A stretch of 64,000 bases of DNA from Pseudomonas sp. BGI-2 (GTDB lineage Bacteria; Pseudomonadota; Gammaproteobacteria; Pseudomonadales; Pseudomonadaceae): contig NZ_SISB01000006.1 in assembly GCF_004310295.1 (NCBI RefSeq), positions 1-64,000 of the forward strand. The letters are read 5' to 3'. Positions 27,488-37,827 of the stretch are shown piece by piece. The notes under the pieces are model-generated. The model was not told the origin of the DNA and did not search any database. It saw only the letters and a list, made by a program, of their open reading frames with translations. The number at the start of each line of letters is the position of its first letter. The stretch's first letter is position 1. A program made the position numbers and the translations under genes.

Positions 27488-28447
27488 ATGCAAATTGCTT
27501 TGGCGCCCATGGAAGGGTTGGTCGACAACATCCTGCGGGACGTGCTGACCCGTGTGGGCGGTATCGATTGGTGCGTGACCGAGTTCATTCGGATCAACGA
27601 TCAACTGCTCACGCCTGCCTATTACCACAAGTTCGGCCCGGAATTGTTGACCGGCGCCCGCACGGCGTCCGGCGTGCCGCTGCGGGTGCAGTTGCTCGGT
27701 TCCGATCCGGTGTGCCTGGCAGAAAACGCCGCGCTGGCTTGTGAATTGGGTTCCGAGGTTATCGACCTGAACTTCGGCTGCCCGGCCAAGACTGTCAACA
27801 AGTCCCGTGGCGGCGCCGTCCTGCTTAAAGAACCTGAACTGCTCAACGAAATCGTTGAACACGTGCGCCGCGCTGTGCCTGCGCACATTCCGGTCACGGC
27901 AAAAATGCGTCTGGGTTTCGACAGCCCGGACGGTTCGCTGGTCTGCGCAACCGCGCTGGCCGAAGGCGGCGCGGCGCACATCGTGGTTCACGCGCGGACC
28001 AAAACCGACGGTTATAAGCCGCCTGCTCACTGGGAATGGATCCCTCGCGTGCAGGAAGTGGTCAAGGTTCCGGTGTTCGCCAATGGCGATATCTGGAGCG
28101 TTGAGGACTGGCGCCGTTGCCGCGAAATCAGCGGCGTGGAGGACATCATGCTCGGTCGCGGCCTGGTTTCGCGTCCGGACCTGGCCCGGCAAATTGCAGC
28201 GGCACGGGCCGGTGAAGAAGTGGTCGAGATGACGTGGGCAGAGTTGCTACCACTGATTCAGGACTTCTGGTTGCAAGCCAAGGCGCAGATGACAGCACGC
28301 CAATCGCCGGGTCGTTTGAAGCAATGGCTGGCAATGCTGACCCGCAATTATCCTGAAGCGGTCGAGCTGTTCACCGTCCTGCGTCGAGAGACTGAGCTGG
28401 ATCAGGTCTCGCGTTTGCTGGGTCTTCAGGTGGCTGAAGCGGCCTAA
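27488..28447 (+). CDS. dusC: tRNA-dihydrouridine synthase C
   Basis: The 319-residue FMN enzyme reduces a uridine in the D loop of tRNA (U16 for DusC). Motifs: [18 protein letters not shown], the catalytic loop [15 protein letters not shown] with its cysteine, [16 protein letters not shown] and VFANGDIWS. The MEG in place of MAG near the start and the length fit the DusC subfamily. ATG 27488 gives the standard N-terminus; an in-frame ATG at 27473 is 15 bases upstream. Confidence 0.92.
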   Translation: MQIALAPMEGLVDNILRDVLTRVGGIDWCVTEFIRINDQLLTPAYYHKFGPELLTGARTASGVPLRVQLLGSDPVCLAENAALACELGSEVIDLNFGCPAKTVNKSRGGAVLLKEPELLNEIVEHVRRAVPAHIPVTAKMRLGFDSPDGSLVCATALAEGGAAHIVVHARTKTDGYKPPAHWEWIPRVQEVVKVPVFANGDIWSVEDWRRCREISGVEDIMLGRGLVSRPDLARQIAAARAGEEVVEMTWAELLPLIQDFWLQAKAQMTARQSPGRLKQWLAMLTRNYPEAVELFTVLRRETELDQVSRLLGLQVAEAA

Positions 28448-28465
28448 AAAATCTGCAAATATTCT

Positions 28466-28493
28466 CTTGAAAAGCAATCAGCGATCCCTATCT
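28466..28493 (+). promoter_or_regulatory. heat-shock (sigma-32) promoter of ibpA
   Basis: CTTGAAA (28466-28472), a 13-base spacer and CCCTATCT (28486-28493) match the RpoH consensus CTTGAAA / CCCCATNT. Confidence 0.88.
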
Positions 28494-28499
28494 AAGGAT

Positions 28500-28566
28500 T
28501 ACGCGATGCCGAATACGGGTCGCGGAGACAAAAAACCTTGCTGATTGTTTTCAGGAGATTTGAGCC
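28500..28566 (+). promoter_or_regulatory. ROSE-type RNA thermometer in the ibpA 5' leader
   Basis: TTGCT (28538-28542) faces the ribosome binding site AGGAG (28553-28557) across a 10-base loop. The pairing gives the known ROSE pattern with a central G-G mismatch. An upstream hairpin pairs CGCGA with TCGCG around 28502-28525. ROSE elements of Pseudomonas ibpA genes block translation at low temperature and melt on heating. Confidence 0.85.
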
Positions 28567-29010
28567 ATGACTACTGCATTTTCCCTGGCCCCACTGTTCC
28601 GTTCCTCGGTAGGCTTCGACCGTTTCAACGACCTGTTCGAAACCGCCCTGCGCAACGAGCCAGGCAGCACCTACCCACCCTACAACGTTGAAAAACACGG
28701 TGATGATCAATACCGCATCGTCGTGGCCGCGGCCGGTTTCCAGGAAGAAGACCTGGACCTGCAAGTCGAGAAAGGTGTGCTGACCATCAGTGGTGGCAAA
28801 CGCGACGCGACTGAAGGCGTGACGTTCCTGCACCAGGGCATCGCCCAGCGCGCGTTCAAGTTGTCGTTCCGCCTGGCCGATCACATCGAGATCAAGGCCG
28901 CTGACTTGCGCAACGGTCTGCTGAGTATCGACCTGCTGCGCATCGTGCCGGAAGAGGCAAAAGCCAAACGCATCCCGATCAACGGCACGCAAAAACCAGC
29001 TCTGCAGTAA
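28567..29010 (+). CDS. ibpA: small heat shock protein, Hsp20 family
   Basis: The 147-residue cytoplasmic chaperone holds unfolding proteins. It has an N-terminal aromatic segment (LAPLFRSSVGFDRFNDLF), the alpha-crystallin domain (about 40-130; YPPYNVEKHGDDQYRIVVAA, RAFKLSFRLADHIEIKAADL, NGLLSIDLLRIVPEE) and a C-terminal RIPING with the I-X-I anchor. Expression is controlled twice in the visible sequence: a sigma-32 promoter and a ROSE thermometer over the ribosome binding site. Confidence 0.95.
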   Translation: MTTAFSLAPLFRSSVGFDRFNDLFETALRNEPGSTYPPYNVEKHGDDQYRIVVAAAGFQEEDLDLQVEKGVLTISGGKRDATEGVTFLHQGIAQRAFKLSFRLADHIEIKAADLRNGLLSIDLLRIVPEEAKAKRIPINGTQKPALQ

Positions 29011-29025
29011 CAAGCCAGAGCAATG

Positions 29026-29052
29026 AAAAGGGCGCCATTGGCGCCCTTTTTT
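29026..29052 (+). terminator. rho-independent terminator of ibpA
   Basis: AAAAGGGCGCC and GGCGCCCTTTT pair across ATT, followed by TT. Confidence 0.92.
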
Positions 29053-29084
29053 GTACCAATCATCTCGCGCTCGACGCACGACTT

Positions 29085-29226
29085 GCAGCTGCCCTGTGGC
29101 GAGGGGATTTATCCCCGTTGGGTTGCGAAGCAGCCCTCTACATTCCTTCAGGCGCATAGAGCTTGCAGGATTGACGACTGCTTCGCAGCCGAACGGGGAT
29201 AAATCCCCTCGCCACAGGGCAGCTGC
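29085..29226. repeat. long inverted repeat with about 45-base arms
   Basis: GCAGCTGCCCTGTGGCGAGG at 29085, continuing GGATTTATCCCCGTTGGG then TTGCGAAGCAG to 29133, is mirrored by CTGCTTCGCAGCCGAACGGG to CACAGGGCAGCTGCT at 29177-29226. Loop about 43 bases. It lies between convergent ibpA and the c-di-GMP gene. Confidence 0.85.
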
Positions 29227-29239
29227 TAAAGGGCCCGTG

Positions 29240-32200
29240 TTACTTGAGGAGTTTCTGGAACTCCTCCACCGACAACGGCCGGCTGTGCAGATACCCCTGA
29301 TAGAAATGGCACCCCAGCCCCTGCAAAAACTCCAGCTGCTCCGGCGTCTCCACCCCTTCGGCGATCACTTTCAGTTCCAGGCTGCGGGCCATGGCCACGA
29401 TGGCGCGGATGATTTCGGCGTCGTTGGGGTCGGTAGTGGCATCGCGGATGAACGACTGGTCGATTTTCAGGGTGTCGACGGGCAGGCGCTTGAGGTAGGT
29501 CAGCGAGGAGTAACCGGTGCCGAAGTCGTCCATCGCAAAACTCACGCCGAGTTTTTTCAGGCTGCGCATTTTGTTGATGGTGTCTTCCAGGTTCTGGATG
29601 ACGATGCCTTCGGTGATTTCCAGTTTCAGCAGAGAGCAGGGCAGGCCGTGGCTGCTGAGGCTGTGTTCGATGCGTTCGACGAAATCGTTTTGACGAAATT
29701 GCCTCGGGCTGATGTTGACGCACAGGCTGAAGCTGAGCGGGTTGATTAAGCCTTTTGTGATCAGTTTTTTGAAGGCCGCGCAGGCCTCATCGATGATCCA
29801 GGTACCGACTTCCAGAATCAGCCCGCTGTCCTCCAGCACCTTGATGAACTCGGTGGGCGATTGCGGGCCGAGTTCCGGATGGTCCCAGCGCACCAGCGCT
29901 TCGGCGCCGACAATGCGGTTGCCCTGGGCGTCGACCTGGGGTTGGTAATGCACATGAAATTCGCCCCGTGAAAGGGCCAGGCGCAGGTCGGTTTCCATGC
30001 GCAGGCGCTCGCTCGCCGCCTTCTGCATGGTGTTGTGGTACATCTGCGCGGTGTTCCGACCTGAGTCCTTGGCGCGGTAAAGCGCGATGTCGGCACGTTT
30101 GAGCAGGTCGGTCGGCGTCGAGCCGTGGTCGGGAATCAGCGCGATGCCGATGCTCGGCGTGACTTGCAGGCGCTGGCCGTCGAGGAACATCGGCTCCGAC
30201 AACAGTTCGCGCAAGGTGTCGGCCAGGTCACTGACCTGGGCGCTGACTTCGTTGCGCGAGCCCTCGAGGCCGCTGAGCAGCACCACAAATTCGTCGCCAC
30301 CCAGGCGCGCCACGGTGTCTTCCATGCGCACGCTGGCTTCAAGGCGAGCCGTGATGATTTTCAGCACCGTGTCGCCCACCGGGTGACCGAGGGAATCGTT
30401 GATGTGCTTGAAGTGATCGAGGTCGAGGAACAGTAACGCGCCGCGCAGGTTGTGGCGCTTGAGCAGGGCAATCTGCTGGCTCAGGCGATCCATCAACAGC
30501 GCGCGGTTCGGCAGGTTGGTCAGCGGGTCGTGGTAGGCCAGGTGACGGATCTGCGCTTCGGCATTCTTCAGCAGGCTGACGTCCCGGGCGGTCAGCAACA
30601 GGCACGCGGTCTCGTTGAGGGTGATCGGCTCCACCGAGACTTCGACGGTCAGCAACTCGCCGCGTTTATTGCGGCCGAGCATTTCCTGGTGGTGCACTCG
30701 GCCCTTGATCTGCAACTCGGCCAGCAGCGCCGAGCGTTGTTTCTCTTCGGCCCAGATACCGACCTGATACACCGTGCGGCCGACCACTTCGTCGGCGCGG
30801 TAACCGGTCAGGCGGCAGAAACCATCGTTGACCTCCAGGTAGCGACCGGTATCGCGCTCGGTGATGGTGATCGCGTCGGGGCTCGAGTGGAACGCCTTGG
30901 CAAACTTCTCTTCGCTGGCCTTCAGAGCGGCTTCGGAACGTTGCTGCTGGGTGATGTCGCGCAGGGTGGTGACGATGCACGGCTGTTCGCCGACGCTGAT
31001 TTGCCGGCTGGAAATCACGCAAGTCAGGGACTGCCCGTCTTTGTGCTGGGCGACGATCGCTACATTATTCAGGCCCTGTTCGCGGATGACCTGCTCGATC
31101 CGTTGCAGGCTTTTCGCCGAAGCGTCCCACAAGCCGATCTCGTCGGCGCTGCGACCAATCACCTCGTCGGCGCTCCAGCCAAAGGTTTGGGTGAAGCTGG
31201 AATTGATCTCGATGAACTGGCCGGTGTCCTGGCGCGTGACGCAGATCGGGTCAGGGCTCACCTGGAACAGCGTGGCGAATTTCTCTTCCGAGGTCACCAG
31301 CCGCTGCTCACGTTCGACCTGGTCGGTGATGTCCAGCAGGGTGCCGGCCATGCGCAGCGGCGTGCCGTTTTCATCGCGGTAGAGGCGGGCGCGGCTTTCC
31401 AGGTAGCGTGAACTGCCGTCCGCCAGTTGCACGCGATAGGTCAGTTGATAATTGCCGGCCGGTCCTTCGCGCAGGCTGCGGTAAGCGTCGCGCATGGTGC
31501 CGCGTTCTTCATAGGGCACGCCTTCGAAAAACGCGTCGAAGGACTCGTGGAAGGGTATGGCCTCCAGCCCGTGCAACTGCGCGGCCCGCGCCGAGCCGTA
31601 CAGCATGCCGCTGGGAATGTGCCAGTCCCAGGTGCCGAGTTGCGCCGAATCCAGCGCCAGGTCGAGGCGTTCCTGGCTGTCTTTCAGCGCGTGTTCGGCG
31701 GCTTTGCGTTCAGTGGTGTCGAGGAAAGTGCTCAGCAGGTACGGCTGGCCTTCGAGTTCGACTTTCTGTGCGCTGAGGATGCCGTCGTGGATCTGGCCAT
31801 TGCTGGCGCGAAACTGCACCTCCATGCTGATGAGTTCGCCCTTGGCTTTGGTCGCTTTAACCAGCACGTCCCGTTGTTCCGGATGCACCCAGAGACCCAG
31901 TTCAACGGTGGTTCGGCCAATCGCGTCCTGCACCGGCCAGCCGAACAGGCTTTCGAAATACTGGTTGGCTTCGGTAATCAGGCCGTCTTCCTGGCGGGTC
32001 AGCAACACCATGTTCGGGCACAGGTGAAACAGCGTGGCGAAGCGTTTTTCCGAGCTGCTCAGCGCCTGTTCCCGCTGGCGTTGGTGGGTGATCTCGCGAA
32101 TGACCCCGATCATCCGTGGCCGGCCGTGCTTGTCCGGCAGCAGGCTGCCGTTGATCTCCAGCCAGTGCAGGCTGCCGTCGGGCCAGCGAATGCGGTGGTG

Positions 32201-32518
32201 CATCGCCTGTTCCAGTGGGGCGCCGGCAATCACGGCATGAAAGGCGCGGATGGTTTTTGCCCGATCCTCCGGGGGCAGCAAGTCGAGGTATTCCAGATCG
32301 GCCGGCAACGGTTGCCGGGGATCGAAGCCGAACAACGCCTGAGTACCCCGCGACCAGCTGATCTGCCCGCGCTCGATGTCCCAATACCAGGCGCCCAGAC
32401 GCGCGCCATTGAGAGCGGCCAGCAACTGCGGTGCGCTTTCCCAGCTCTGCTCGGACCGTTTCGGGTCAAGCGCCTGAATACGGGGCATCGGCGGAATACG
32501 GTCAACAGATTTCGGCAT
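29240..32518 (-). CDS. multi-PAS GGDEF-EAL c-di-GMP turnover protein
   Basis: The 1092-residue soluble protein has about five PAS/PAC domains in tandem (about 30-650; PAC ends such as VIREITHQRQREQAL, TLLDITDQVEREQR, TLRDITQQQRSEAAL), then GGDEF (about 660-830; ARLGGDEF, GGDEF at 740-744) and EAL (about 840-1090; EAL at 873, DDFGTGYSSLTYLKRL, AEGVETPEQLEFL). Both signatures are intact; such dual proteins are often net phosphodiesterases. No membrane segment. ATG 32518 (MPKSVDRIPP) has AAGG at the right distance; an in-frame ATG at 32569 lacks one. Input signals are unknown. Confidence 0.88.
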   Translation of the reverse strand: MPKSVDRIPPMPRIQALDPKRSEQSWESAPQLLAALNGARLGAWYWDIERGQISWSRGTQALFGFDPRQPLPADLEYLDLLPPEDRAKTIRAFHAVIAGAPLEQAMHHRIRWPDGSLHWLEINGSLLPDKHGRPRMIGVIREITHQRQREQALSSSEKRFATLFHLCPNMVLLTRQEDGLITEANQYFESLFGWPVQDAIGRTTVELGLWVHPEQRDVLVKATKAKGELISMEVQFRASNGQIHDGILSAQKVELEGQPYLLSTFLDTTERKAAEHALKDSQERLDLALDSAQLGTWDWHIPSGMLYGSARAAQLHGLEAIPFHESFDAFFEGVPYEERGTMRDAYRSLREGPAGNYQLTYRVQLADGSSRYLESRARLYRDENGTPLRMAGTLLDITDQVEREQRLVTSEEKFATLFQVSPDPICVTRQDTGQFIEINSSFTQTFGWSADEVIGRSADEIGLWDASAKSLQRIEQVIREQGLNNVAIVAQHKDGQSLTCVISSRQISVGEQPCIVTTLRDITQQQRSEAALKASEEKFAKAFHSSPDAITITERDTGRYLEVNDGFCRLTGYRADEVVGRTVYQVGIWAEEKQRSALLAELQIKGRVHHQEMLGRNKRGELLTVEVSVEPITLNETACLLLTARDVSLLKNAEAQIRHLAYHDPLTNLPNRALLMDRLSQQIALLKRHNLRGALLFLDLDHFKHINDSLGHPVGDTVLKIITARLEASVRMEDTVARLGGDEFVVLLSGLEGSRNEVSAQVSDLADTLRELLSEPMFLDGQRLQVTPSIGIALIPDHGSTPTDLLKRADIALYRAKDSGRNTAQMYHNTMQKAASERLRMETDLRLALSRGEFHVHYQPQVDAQGNRIVGAEALVRWDHPELGPQSPTEFIKVLEDSGLILEVGTWIIDEACAAFKKLITKGLINPLSFSLCVNISPRQFRQNDFVERIEHSLSSHGLPCSLLKLEITEGIVIQNLEDTINKMRSLKKLGVSFAMDDFGTGYSSLTYLKRLPVDTLKIDQSFIRDATTDPNDAEIIRAIVAMARSLELKVIAEGVETPEQLEFLQGLGCHFYQGYLHSRPLSVEEFQKLLK

Positions 32519-32583
32519 TGGCAAGCCTTGGGCTGAATTGGGCGTTAGGCACAGGAATTCGCGGCTCATGGCGGTAGAACAGG

Positions 32584-33474
32584 TTAGCCTTGAGTCCCTG
32601 GCAGATCGATTTGTGCATCCAGCAGAGCCATGAAGGCCCGTGCCGCATTCGACAGCGTCCGTTCGGTGTGCAGGATATAGCCTAGCTGGCGAGTCAGTTG
32701 TATGCCCGGTAAAGGTATTCGTGCAACTTGATCATCGAGCATGGTGCGTGGCAACACGCTCCAGGCCAGGCCGATCGACACCATCATCTTGATGGTTTCC
32801 AGGTAATTGGTGCTCATGGCGATGTTCGGCGTCAGGCCTTGGGCTTCGAACAACCGATGGACGATGTGGTGAGTAAAGGTGTTGCCGCCAGGGAACACCG
32901 CCGGGTGCAGGGCGATGTCCGCCAGGCTGACCGCACCGTTGCTGACCAGTGAATGCTCCGGGGCGACCACGAAATCCAGCGGGTCGTCCCACACCGGTGT
33001 GGCCTTGACCAATGCGTGGGGCTCCGGCGCCAGGGTGATGACGGCCAGTTCGGCGCGACCATGGAGAATTTCTTCGTAGGCCACTTCCGAATCGAGGAAC
33101 TGAATATCCAGCGCCACTTGTGGGTAGCGTCGGGTGAACTCCCTTAATAAGGGCGGTAAACGGTGCAAGCCAATGTGGTGACTGGTGGCCAGCGTCAAGC
33201 GACCGGTCACTTCGCCGGTCAGGTTGGTCAGGGCGCGGCGGGTGTCATCCAGCACATTGAGAATCTGATAGGCCCGAGGCAACAGGGCGCGACCCGCTTC
33301 GGTCAGCCCAACTTCACGGCCCAGGCGATCGAACAGCCGCACCTTCAATTGCTGCTCCAGCCCGGCGATGCGCTTGCTGATCGCCGGCTGCGTCAGATGC
33401 AGGCGTTCTCCCGCGCCAGAGAAGCTTCCGGTCTCGGCAATCGCGATAAAGGCATTGAGGTTGGCAAGGTCCAT
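32584..33474 (-). CDS. LysR family transcriptional regulator, divergent from leuC
   Basis: The 296-residue regulator has an N-terminal LysR helix-turn-helix (MDLANLNAFIAIAETGSFSG, then LTQPAISKRIAGLEQQL) and a periplasmic-binding-like co-inducer domain. ATG 33474 was taken because the family starts with this Asp-Leu-Asn pattern; the extra 10 residues from 33504 are unlikely. It faces leuC with 147 bases between the starts, so control of leucine synthesis is likely, as for the equivalent P. aeruginosa gene. The co-inducer is not known. Confidence 0.9.
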   Translation of the reverse strand: MDLANLNAFIAIAETGSFSGAGERLHLTQPAISKRIAGLEQQLKVRLFDRLGREVGLTEAGRALLPRAYQILNVLDDTRRALTNLTGEVTGRLTLATSHHIGLHRLPPLLREFTRRYPQVALDIQFLDSEVAYEEILHGRAELAVITLAPEPHALVKATPVWDDPLDFVVAPEHSLVSNGAVSLADIALHPAVFPGGNTFTHHIVHRLFEAQGLTPNIAMSTNYLETIKMMVSIGLAWSVLPRTMLDDQVARIPLPGIQLTRQLGYILHTERTLSNAARAFMALLDAQIDLPGTQG

Positions 33475-33621
33475 TTCGGTATTCCAGTTGGTTATCCAAA
33501 GCATAAAAAATATGAATTTGAGTTATTTAATGTAACCCCCTAGGATCGACCTCACAAGCCAAAGGGTTATTGAATGTCTCAAGACCCGGGGCATAGAAAT
33601 ACGCTGATGAGGAACCGTCTG

Positions 33622-35040
33622 ATGGCCGGCAAAACGCTCTACGACAAGCTCTGGGATTCGCACTTGGTCAAACAGCGCGACGATGGCTCCGCGCTGATTT
33701 ACATCGATCGTCACATCATCCACGAAGTGACGTCGCCGCAAGCCTTTGAAGGCCTGCGTCTGGCCGGGCGCAAGCCTTGGCGCATCGATGCCAACATCGC
33801 GACCCCGGACCACAACGTACCGACCACCCCGGAGCGCAAGGGCGGCATCGAAGCCATTGCCGACGAGGTCTCGCGTTTGCAGGTTCAGACCCTCGACGAC
33901 AACTGTGATGAATATGGCATCGTCGAGTTCAAGATGAACGACGTGCGCCAAGGCATCGTCCACGTCATCGGCCCGGAGCAGGGCGCAACCTTGCCGGGCA
34001 TGACCGTGGTCTGCGGCGACTCCCACACCTCGACCCATGGCGCTTTTGGCGCTCTGGCTCACGGTATCGGCACTTCCGAGGTCGAGCACGTGCTCGCCAC
34101 TCAGTGCCTGGTCGCCAAAAAGATGAAGAATATGCGGGTGTCGGTCGAAGGCAAATTGCCGTTCGGCGTGACGGCCAAGGACATCGTTCTCGCCGTGATC
34201 GGCAAGATCGGCACCGCCGGCGGTAACGGCCATGCCATCGAGTTCGCCGGCAGCGCGATCCGTGATCTGTCGGTCGAAGGCCGCATGACCATCTGCAACA
34301 TGTCCATCGAGGCCGGCGCTCGCGTAGGGCTGGTGGCCGCTGACGAAAAAACCGTGGCCTATGTGAAGGGCCGTCCTTTCGCCCCGAAAGGCGCGGAGTG
34401 GGACTTGGCGGTCGAAGCCTGGAAAGACCTGGTGACCGATAAAGACGCCCAGTTCGATACTATCGTCGAGCTCGACGCCACCCGGATCAAACCGCAAGTC
34501 AGCTGGGGCACTTCGCCTGAAATGGTGCTGGCCGTGGACCAGAACGTGCCGGACCCTTCGAAGGAAATGGACCTGGTCAAGCGTGGCTCCATCGAACGCG
34601 CCTTGAAGTACATGGGCTTGACCGCCAATCAGGCGATCACCGATATCCAGCTGGACCGCGTATTCATCGGCTCCTGCACCAACTCGCGAATCGAAGATTT
34701 GCGCGCTGCCGCCGTGATCGCCAAGGGCCGCAAAGTCGCTTCGACCATCAAGCAGGCCATCGTGGTGCCGGGCTCGGGTCTGGTGAAGGCTCAGGCTGAA
34801 TCGGAAGGCCTGGACAAGATTTTCCTCGAGGCGGGTTTTGAGTGGCGCGAGCCGGGTTGCTCGATGTGCCTGGCGATGAACCCGGACCGTTTGGAGTCGG
34901 GCGAGCATTGCGCGTCGACCTCCAACCGCAACTTCGAAGGCCGTCAGGGCGCCGGTGGCCGTACCCACCTCGTGAGCCCGGCCATGGCCGCCGCCGCCGC
35001 TGTAAACGGTCGTTTCGTCGACGTCCGTGAATTGATCTAA
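33622..35040 (+). CDS. leuC: 3-isopropylmalate dehydratase large subunit
   Basis: The 472-residue 4Fe-4S enzyme subunit isomerises 2- to 3-isopropylmalate with LeuD. Cluster cysteines are visible in [11 protein letters not shown] and in [13 protein letters not shown]. Other family segments are [17 protein letters not shown] and [20 protein letters not shown]. Start ATG 33622 ([14 protein letters not shown]) gives the family length and has GAGG upstream; the frame is open to 33574. leuD begins 11 bases after its stop, so they are co-translated. Confidence 0.97.
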   Translation: MAGKTLYDKLWDSHLVKQRDDGSALIYIDRHIIHEVTSPQAFEGLRLAGRKPWRIDANIATPDHNVPTTPERKGGIEAIADEVSRLQVQTLDDNCDEYGIVEFKMNDVRQGIVHVIGPEQGATLPGMTVVCGDSHTSTHGAFGALAHGIGTSEVEHVLATQCLVAKKMKNMRVSVEGKLPFGVTAKDIVLAVIGKIGTAGGNGHAIEFAGSAIRDLSVEGRMTICNMSIEAGARVGLVAADEKTVAYVKGRPFAPKGAEWDLAVEAWKDLVTDKDAQFDTIVELDATRIKPQVSWGTSPEMVLAVDQNVPDPSKEMDLVKRGSIERALKYMGLTANQAITDIQLDRVFIGSCTNSRIEDLRAAAVIAKGRKVASTIKQAIVVPGSGLVKAQAESEGLDKIFLEAGFEWREPGCSMCLAMNPDRLESGEHCASTSNRNFEGRQGAGGRTHLVSPAMAAAAAVNGRFVDVRELI

Positions 35041-35051
35041 AGGAGCGCAGC

Positions 35052-35696
35052 ATGAAAGCTTTTACCCAGCACACTGGTCTTGTCGCGCCTTTGGATCGTG
35101 CCAACGTCGACACCGACCAGATCATCCCGAAGCAGTTCTTGAAGTCGATCAAGCGCACGGGTTTCGGCCCGAACCTGTTCGATGAGTGGCGCTACCTGGA
35201 TGTCGGGCAGCCGTATCAGGACAACTCGAAACGCCCGTTGAACAAGGACTTCGTTCTCAACGCCGAGCGTTATCAAGGCGCCAGTGTGCTGCTGGCCCGC
35301 GAGAACTTCGGTTGCGGCTCCAGTCGTGAGCACGCGCCGTGGGCCCTGGAAGAGTACGGTTTGCGCAGCATCATCGCGCCGAGCTACGCCGACATCTTCT
35401 TCAACAACAGCTTCAAGAACGGCTTGCTGCCGATCATCTTGAGCGATGCCGACGTGGATGAGCTGTTCCAGCAGGTTGAAGGTACTCCGGGTTATCAGTT
35501 GCAGGTTGACCTGCAGGCCCAGACCGTGACCCGTCCGGATGGCAAAGTGTTGAGCTTTGAGATTGATGCGTTTCGCAAGCACTGCTTGCTCAATGGTCTG
35601 GACGATATCGGCCTGACGTTGATGGACCACGAGGCGATTGCGACGTTTGAAGCCAAGCACCGTGCCAGCCAACCGTGGTTGTTTCGCGACGCTTGA
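35052..35696 (+). CDS. leuD: 3-isopropylmalate dehydratase small subunit
   Basis: The 214-residue partner of LeuC shows [20 protein letters not shown], the [16 protein letters not shown] loop and the swivel domain [18 protein letters not shown]. Its GGAG lies just after the leuC stop. A REP pair and a methyltransferase gene separate it from leuB. Confidence 0.97.
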   Translation: MKAFTQHTGLVAPLDRANVDTDQIIPKQFLKSIKRTGFGPNLFDEWRYLDVGQPYQDNSKRPLNKDFVLNAERYQGASVLLARENFGCGSSREHAPWALEEYGLRSIIAPSYADIFFNNSFKNGLLPIILSDADVDELFQQVEGTPGYQLQVDLQAQTVTRPDGKVLSFEIDAFRKHCLLNGLDDIGLTLMDHEAIATFEAKHRASQPWLFRDA

Positions 35697-35720
35697 ATTT
35701 GCGTAAGGCGTGATGACGCC

Positions 35721-35809
35721 TTCGCGGGCAAGTCGGATCGCCGCATCGCTCGCTCCTACAGGATCGAGAGCTAGCCTCGCCCCTGTAGGAGCGAGGCTTG
35801 CCCGCGAAG
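35721..35809. repeat. REP-like palindromic pair inside the leu cluster
   Basis: TTCGCGGGCAAGTCGGATCG at 35721 faces TGTAGGAGCGAGGCTTGCCC ending GCGAA at 35809. It lies between leuD and the methyltransferase gene. Confidence 0.8.
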
Positions 35810-35856
35810 AGGCCCGCCCAGACACCACAAGACTCACCCTAAAAAAGGAAGTCCCG

Positions 35857-36624
35857 ATGACCAGCACCGCCCAGCACAGTCAGGTAGTCCAAAAGCAATT
35901 CGGTGAACAGGCCTCGGCCTATCTGAGCAGCGCCGTACACGCTCAAGGCACCGAATTCGCGCTGCTACAGGCAGAACTGGCCGGGCAGGGCGATGCACGG
36001 GTGCTGGACCTGGGTTGCGGTGCCGGTCACGTCAGTTTTCACGTGGCCTCGCTGGTCAAGGAGGTTGTGGCGTACGACCTGTCCCAACAGATGCTCGACG
36101 TGGTCGCCGCCGCCGCTGTCGACCGTGGTTTAAGCAATGTGACCACGGTCCTCGGCGCCGCTGAGCGGCTGCCCTTCGCCGACGGCGAGTTCGACTTCGT
36201 GTTCAGCCGTTACTCGGCGCACCATTGGAGCGATCTCGGCCTGGCCCTGCGCGAAGTGCGCCGGGTGCTGAAACCGGGTGGCGTGGCGGCGTTCGTCGAC
36301 GTGTTGTCACCGGGCAGTCCGTTGTTCGACACTTACCTGCAAAGCGTCGAAGTGCTGCGCGACACCAGCCATGTGCGCGATTATTCCGCCGGTGAGTGGT
36401 TGCGTCAGGTCAGCGAAGCGGGGTTGCATACCCGCAGCACCACCCGGCAGCGCCTGCGTCTGGAATACAACAGCTGGGTCGAGCGCATGCGCACGCCAGA
36501 GGTGATGCGCGCGGCGATCCGCGAGTTGCAGCAGTCCATGGGCAATGAAGTGCGCGAATATTTCGAGATCGAGGCCGATGGTTCGTTCAGTACAGATGTG
36601 CTGGTGCTGATGGCAGAACGATAG
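35857..36624 (+). CDS. SAM-dependent methyltransferase between leuD and leuB
   Basis: The 255-residue class I methyltransferase has SAM motif I VLDLGCGAGHVSFHVA, motif II region LPFADGEFDFVFSRYSAHHW and post motif VRRVLKPGGVAAFVDV, as in UbiE/YcgJ-like enzymes. ATG 35857 follows AAAAAAGGAAG; the longer frame from 35710 only translates the REP element. Substrate unknown. A methyltransferase in this place is, as I recall, also seen in other Pseudomonas, so the arrangement is old, but a role in leucine synthesis is not shown. Confidence 0.88.
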   Translation: MTSTAQHSQVVQKQFGEQASAYLSSAVHAQGTEFALLQAELAGQGDARVLDLGCGAGHVSFHVASLVKEVVAYDLSQQMLDVVAAAAVDRGLSNVTTVLGAAERLPFADGEFDFVFSRYSAHHWSDLGLALREVRRVLKPGGVAAFVDVLSPGSPLFDTYLQSVEVLRDTSHVRDYSAGEWLRQVSEAGLHTRSTTRQRLRLEYNSWVERMRTPEVMRAAIRELQQSMGNEVREYFEIEADGSFSTDVLVLMAER

Positions 36625-36675
36625 AATTTTTCCGGGTGTGCCTGCGGGCACACCGACTGATGACATGAGGAAAGC

Positions 36676-37758
<1,083 letters not shown>

Positions 37759-37827
37759 TCTCTCGGGCCCGCTGCCACTTTCACTCTTGAAAGCAGCGGC
37801 CCACTTTTTAAAGAAGGTGTAGTTGCG

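Noticed and set aside
36633..36656. Hairpin before leuB as a rho-independent terminator
   Set aside because: The stem is strong but there is no T run after it, so it is mentioned only under leuB.
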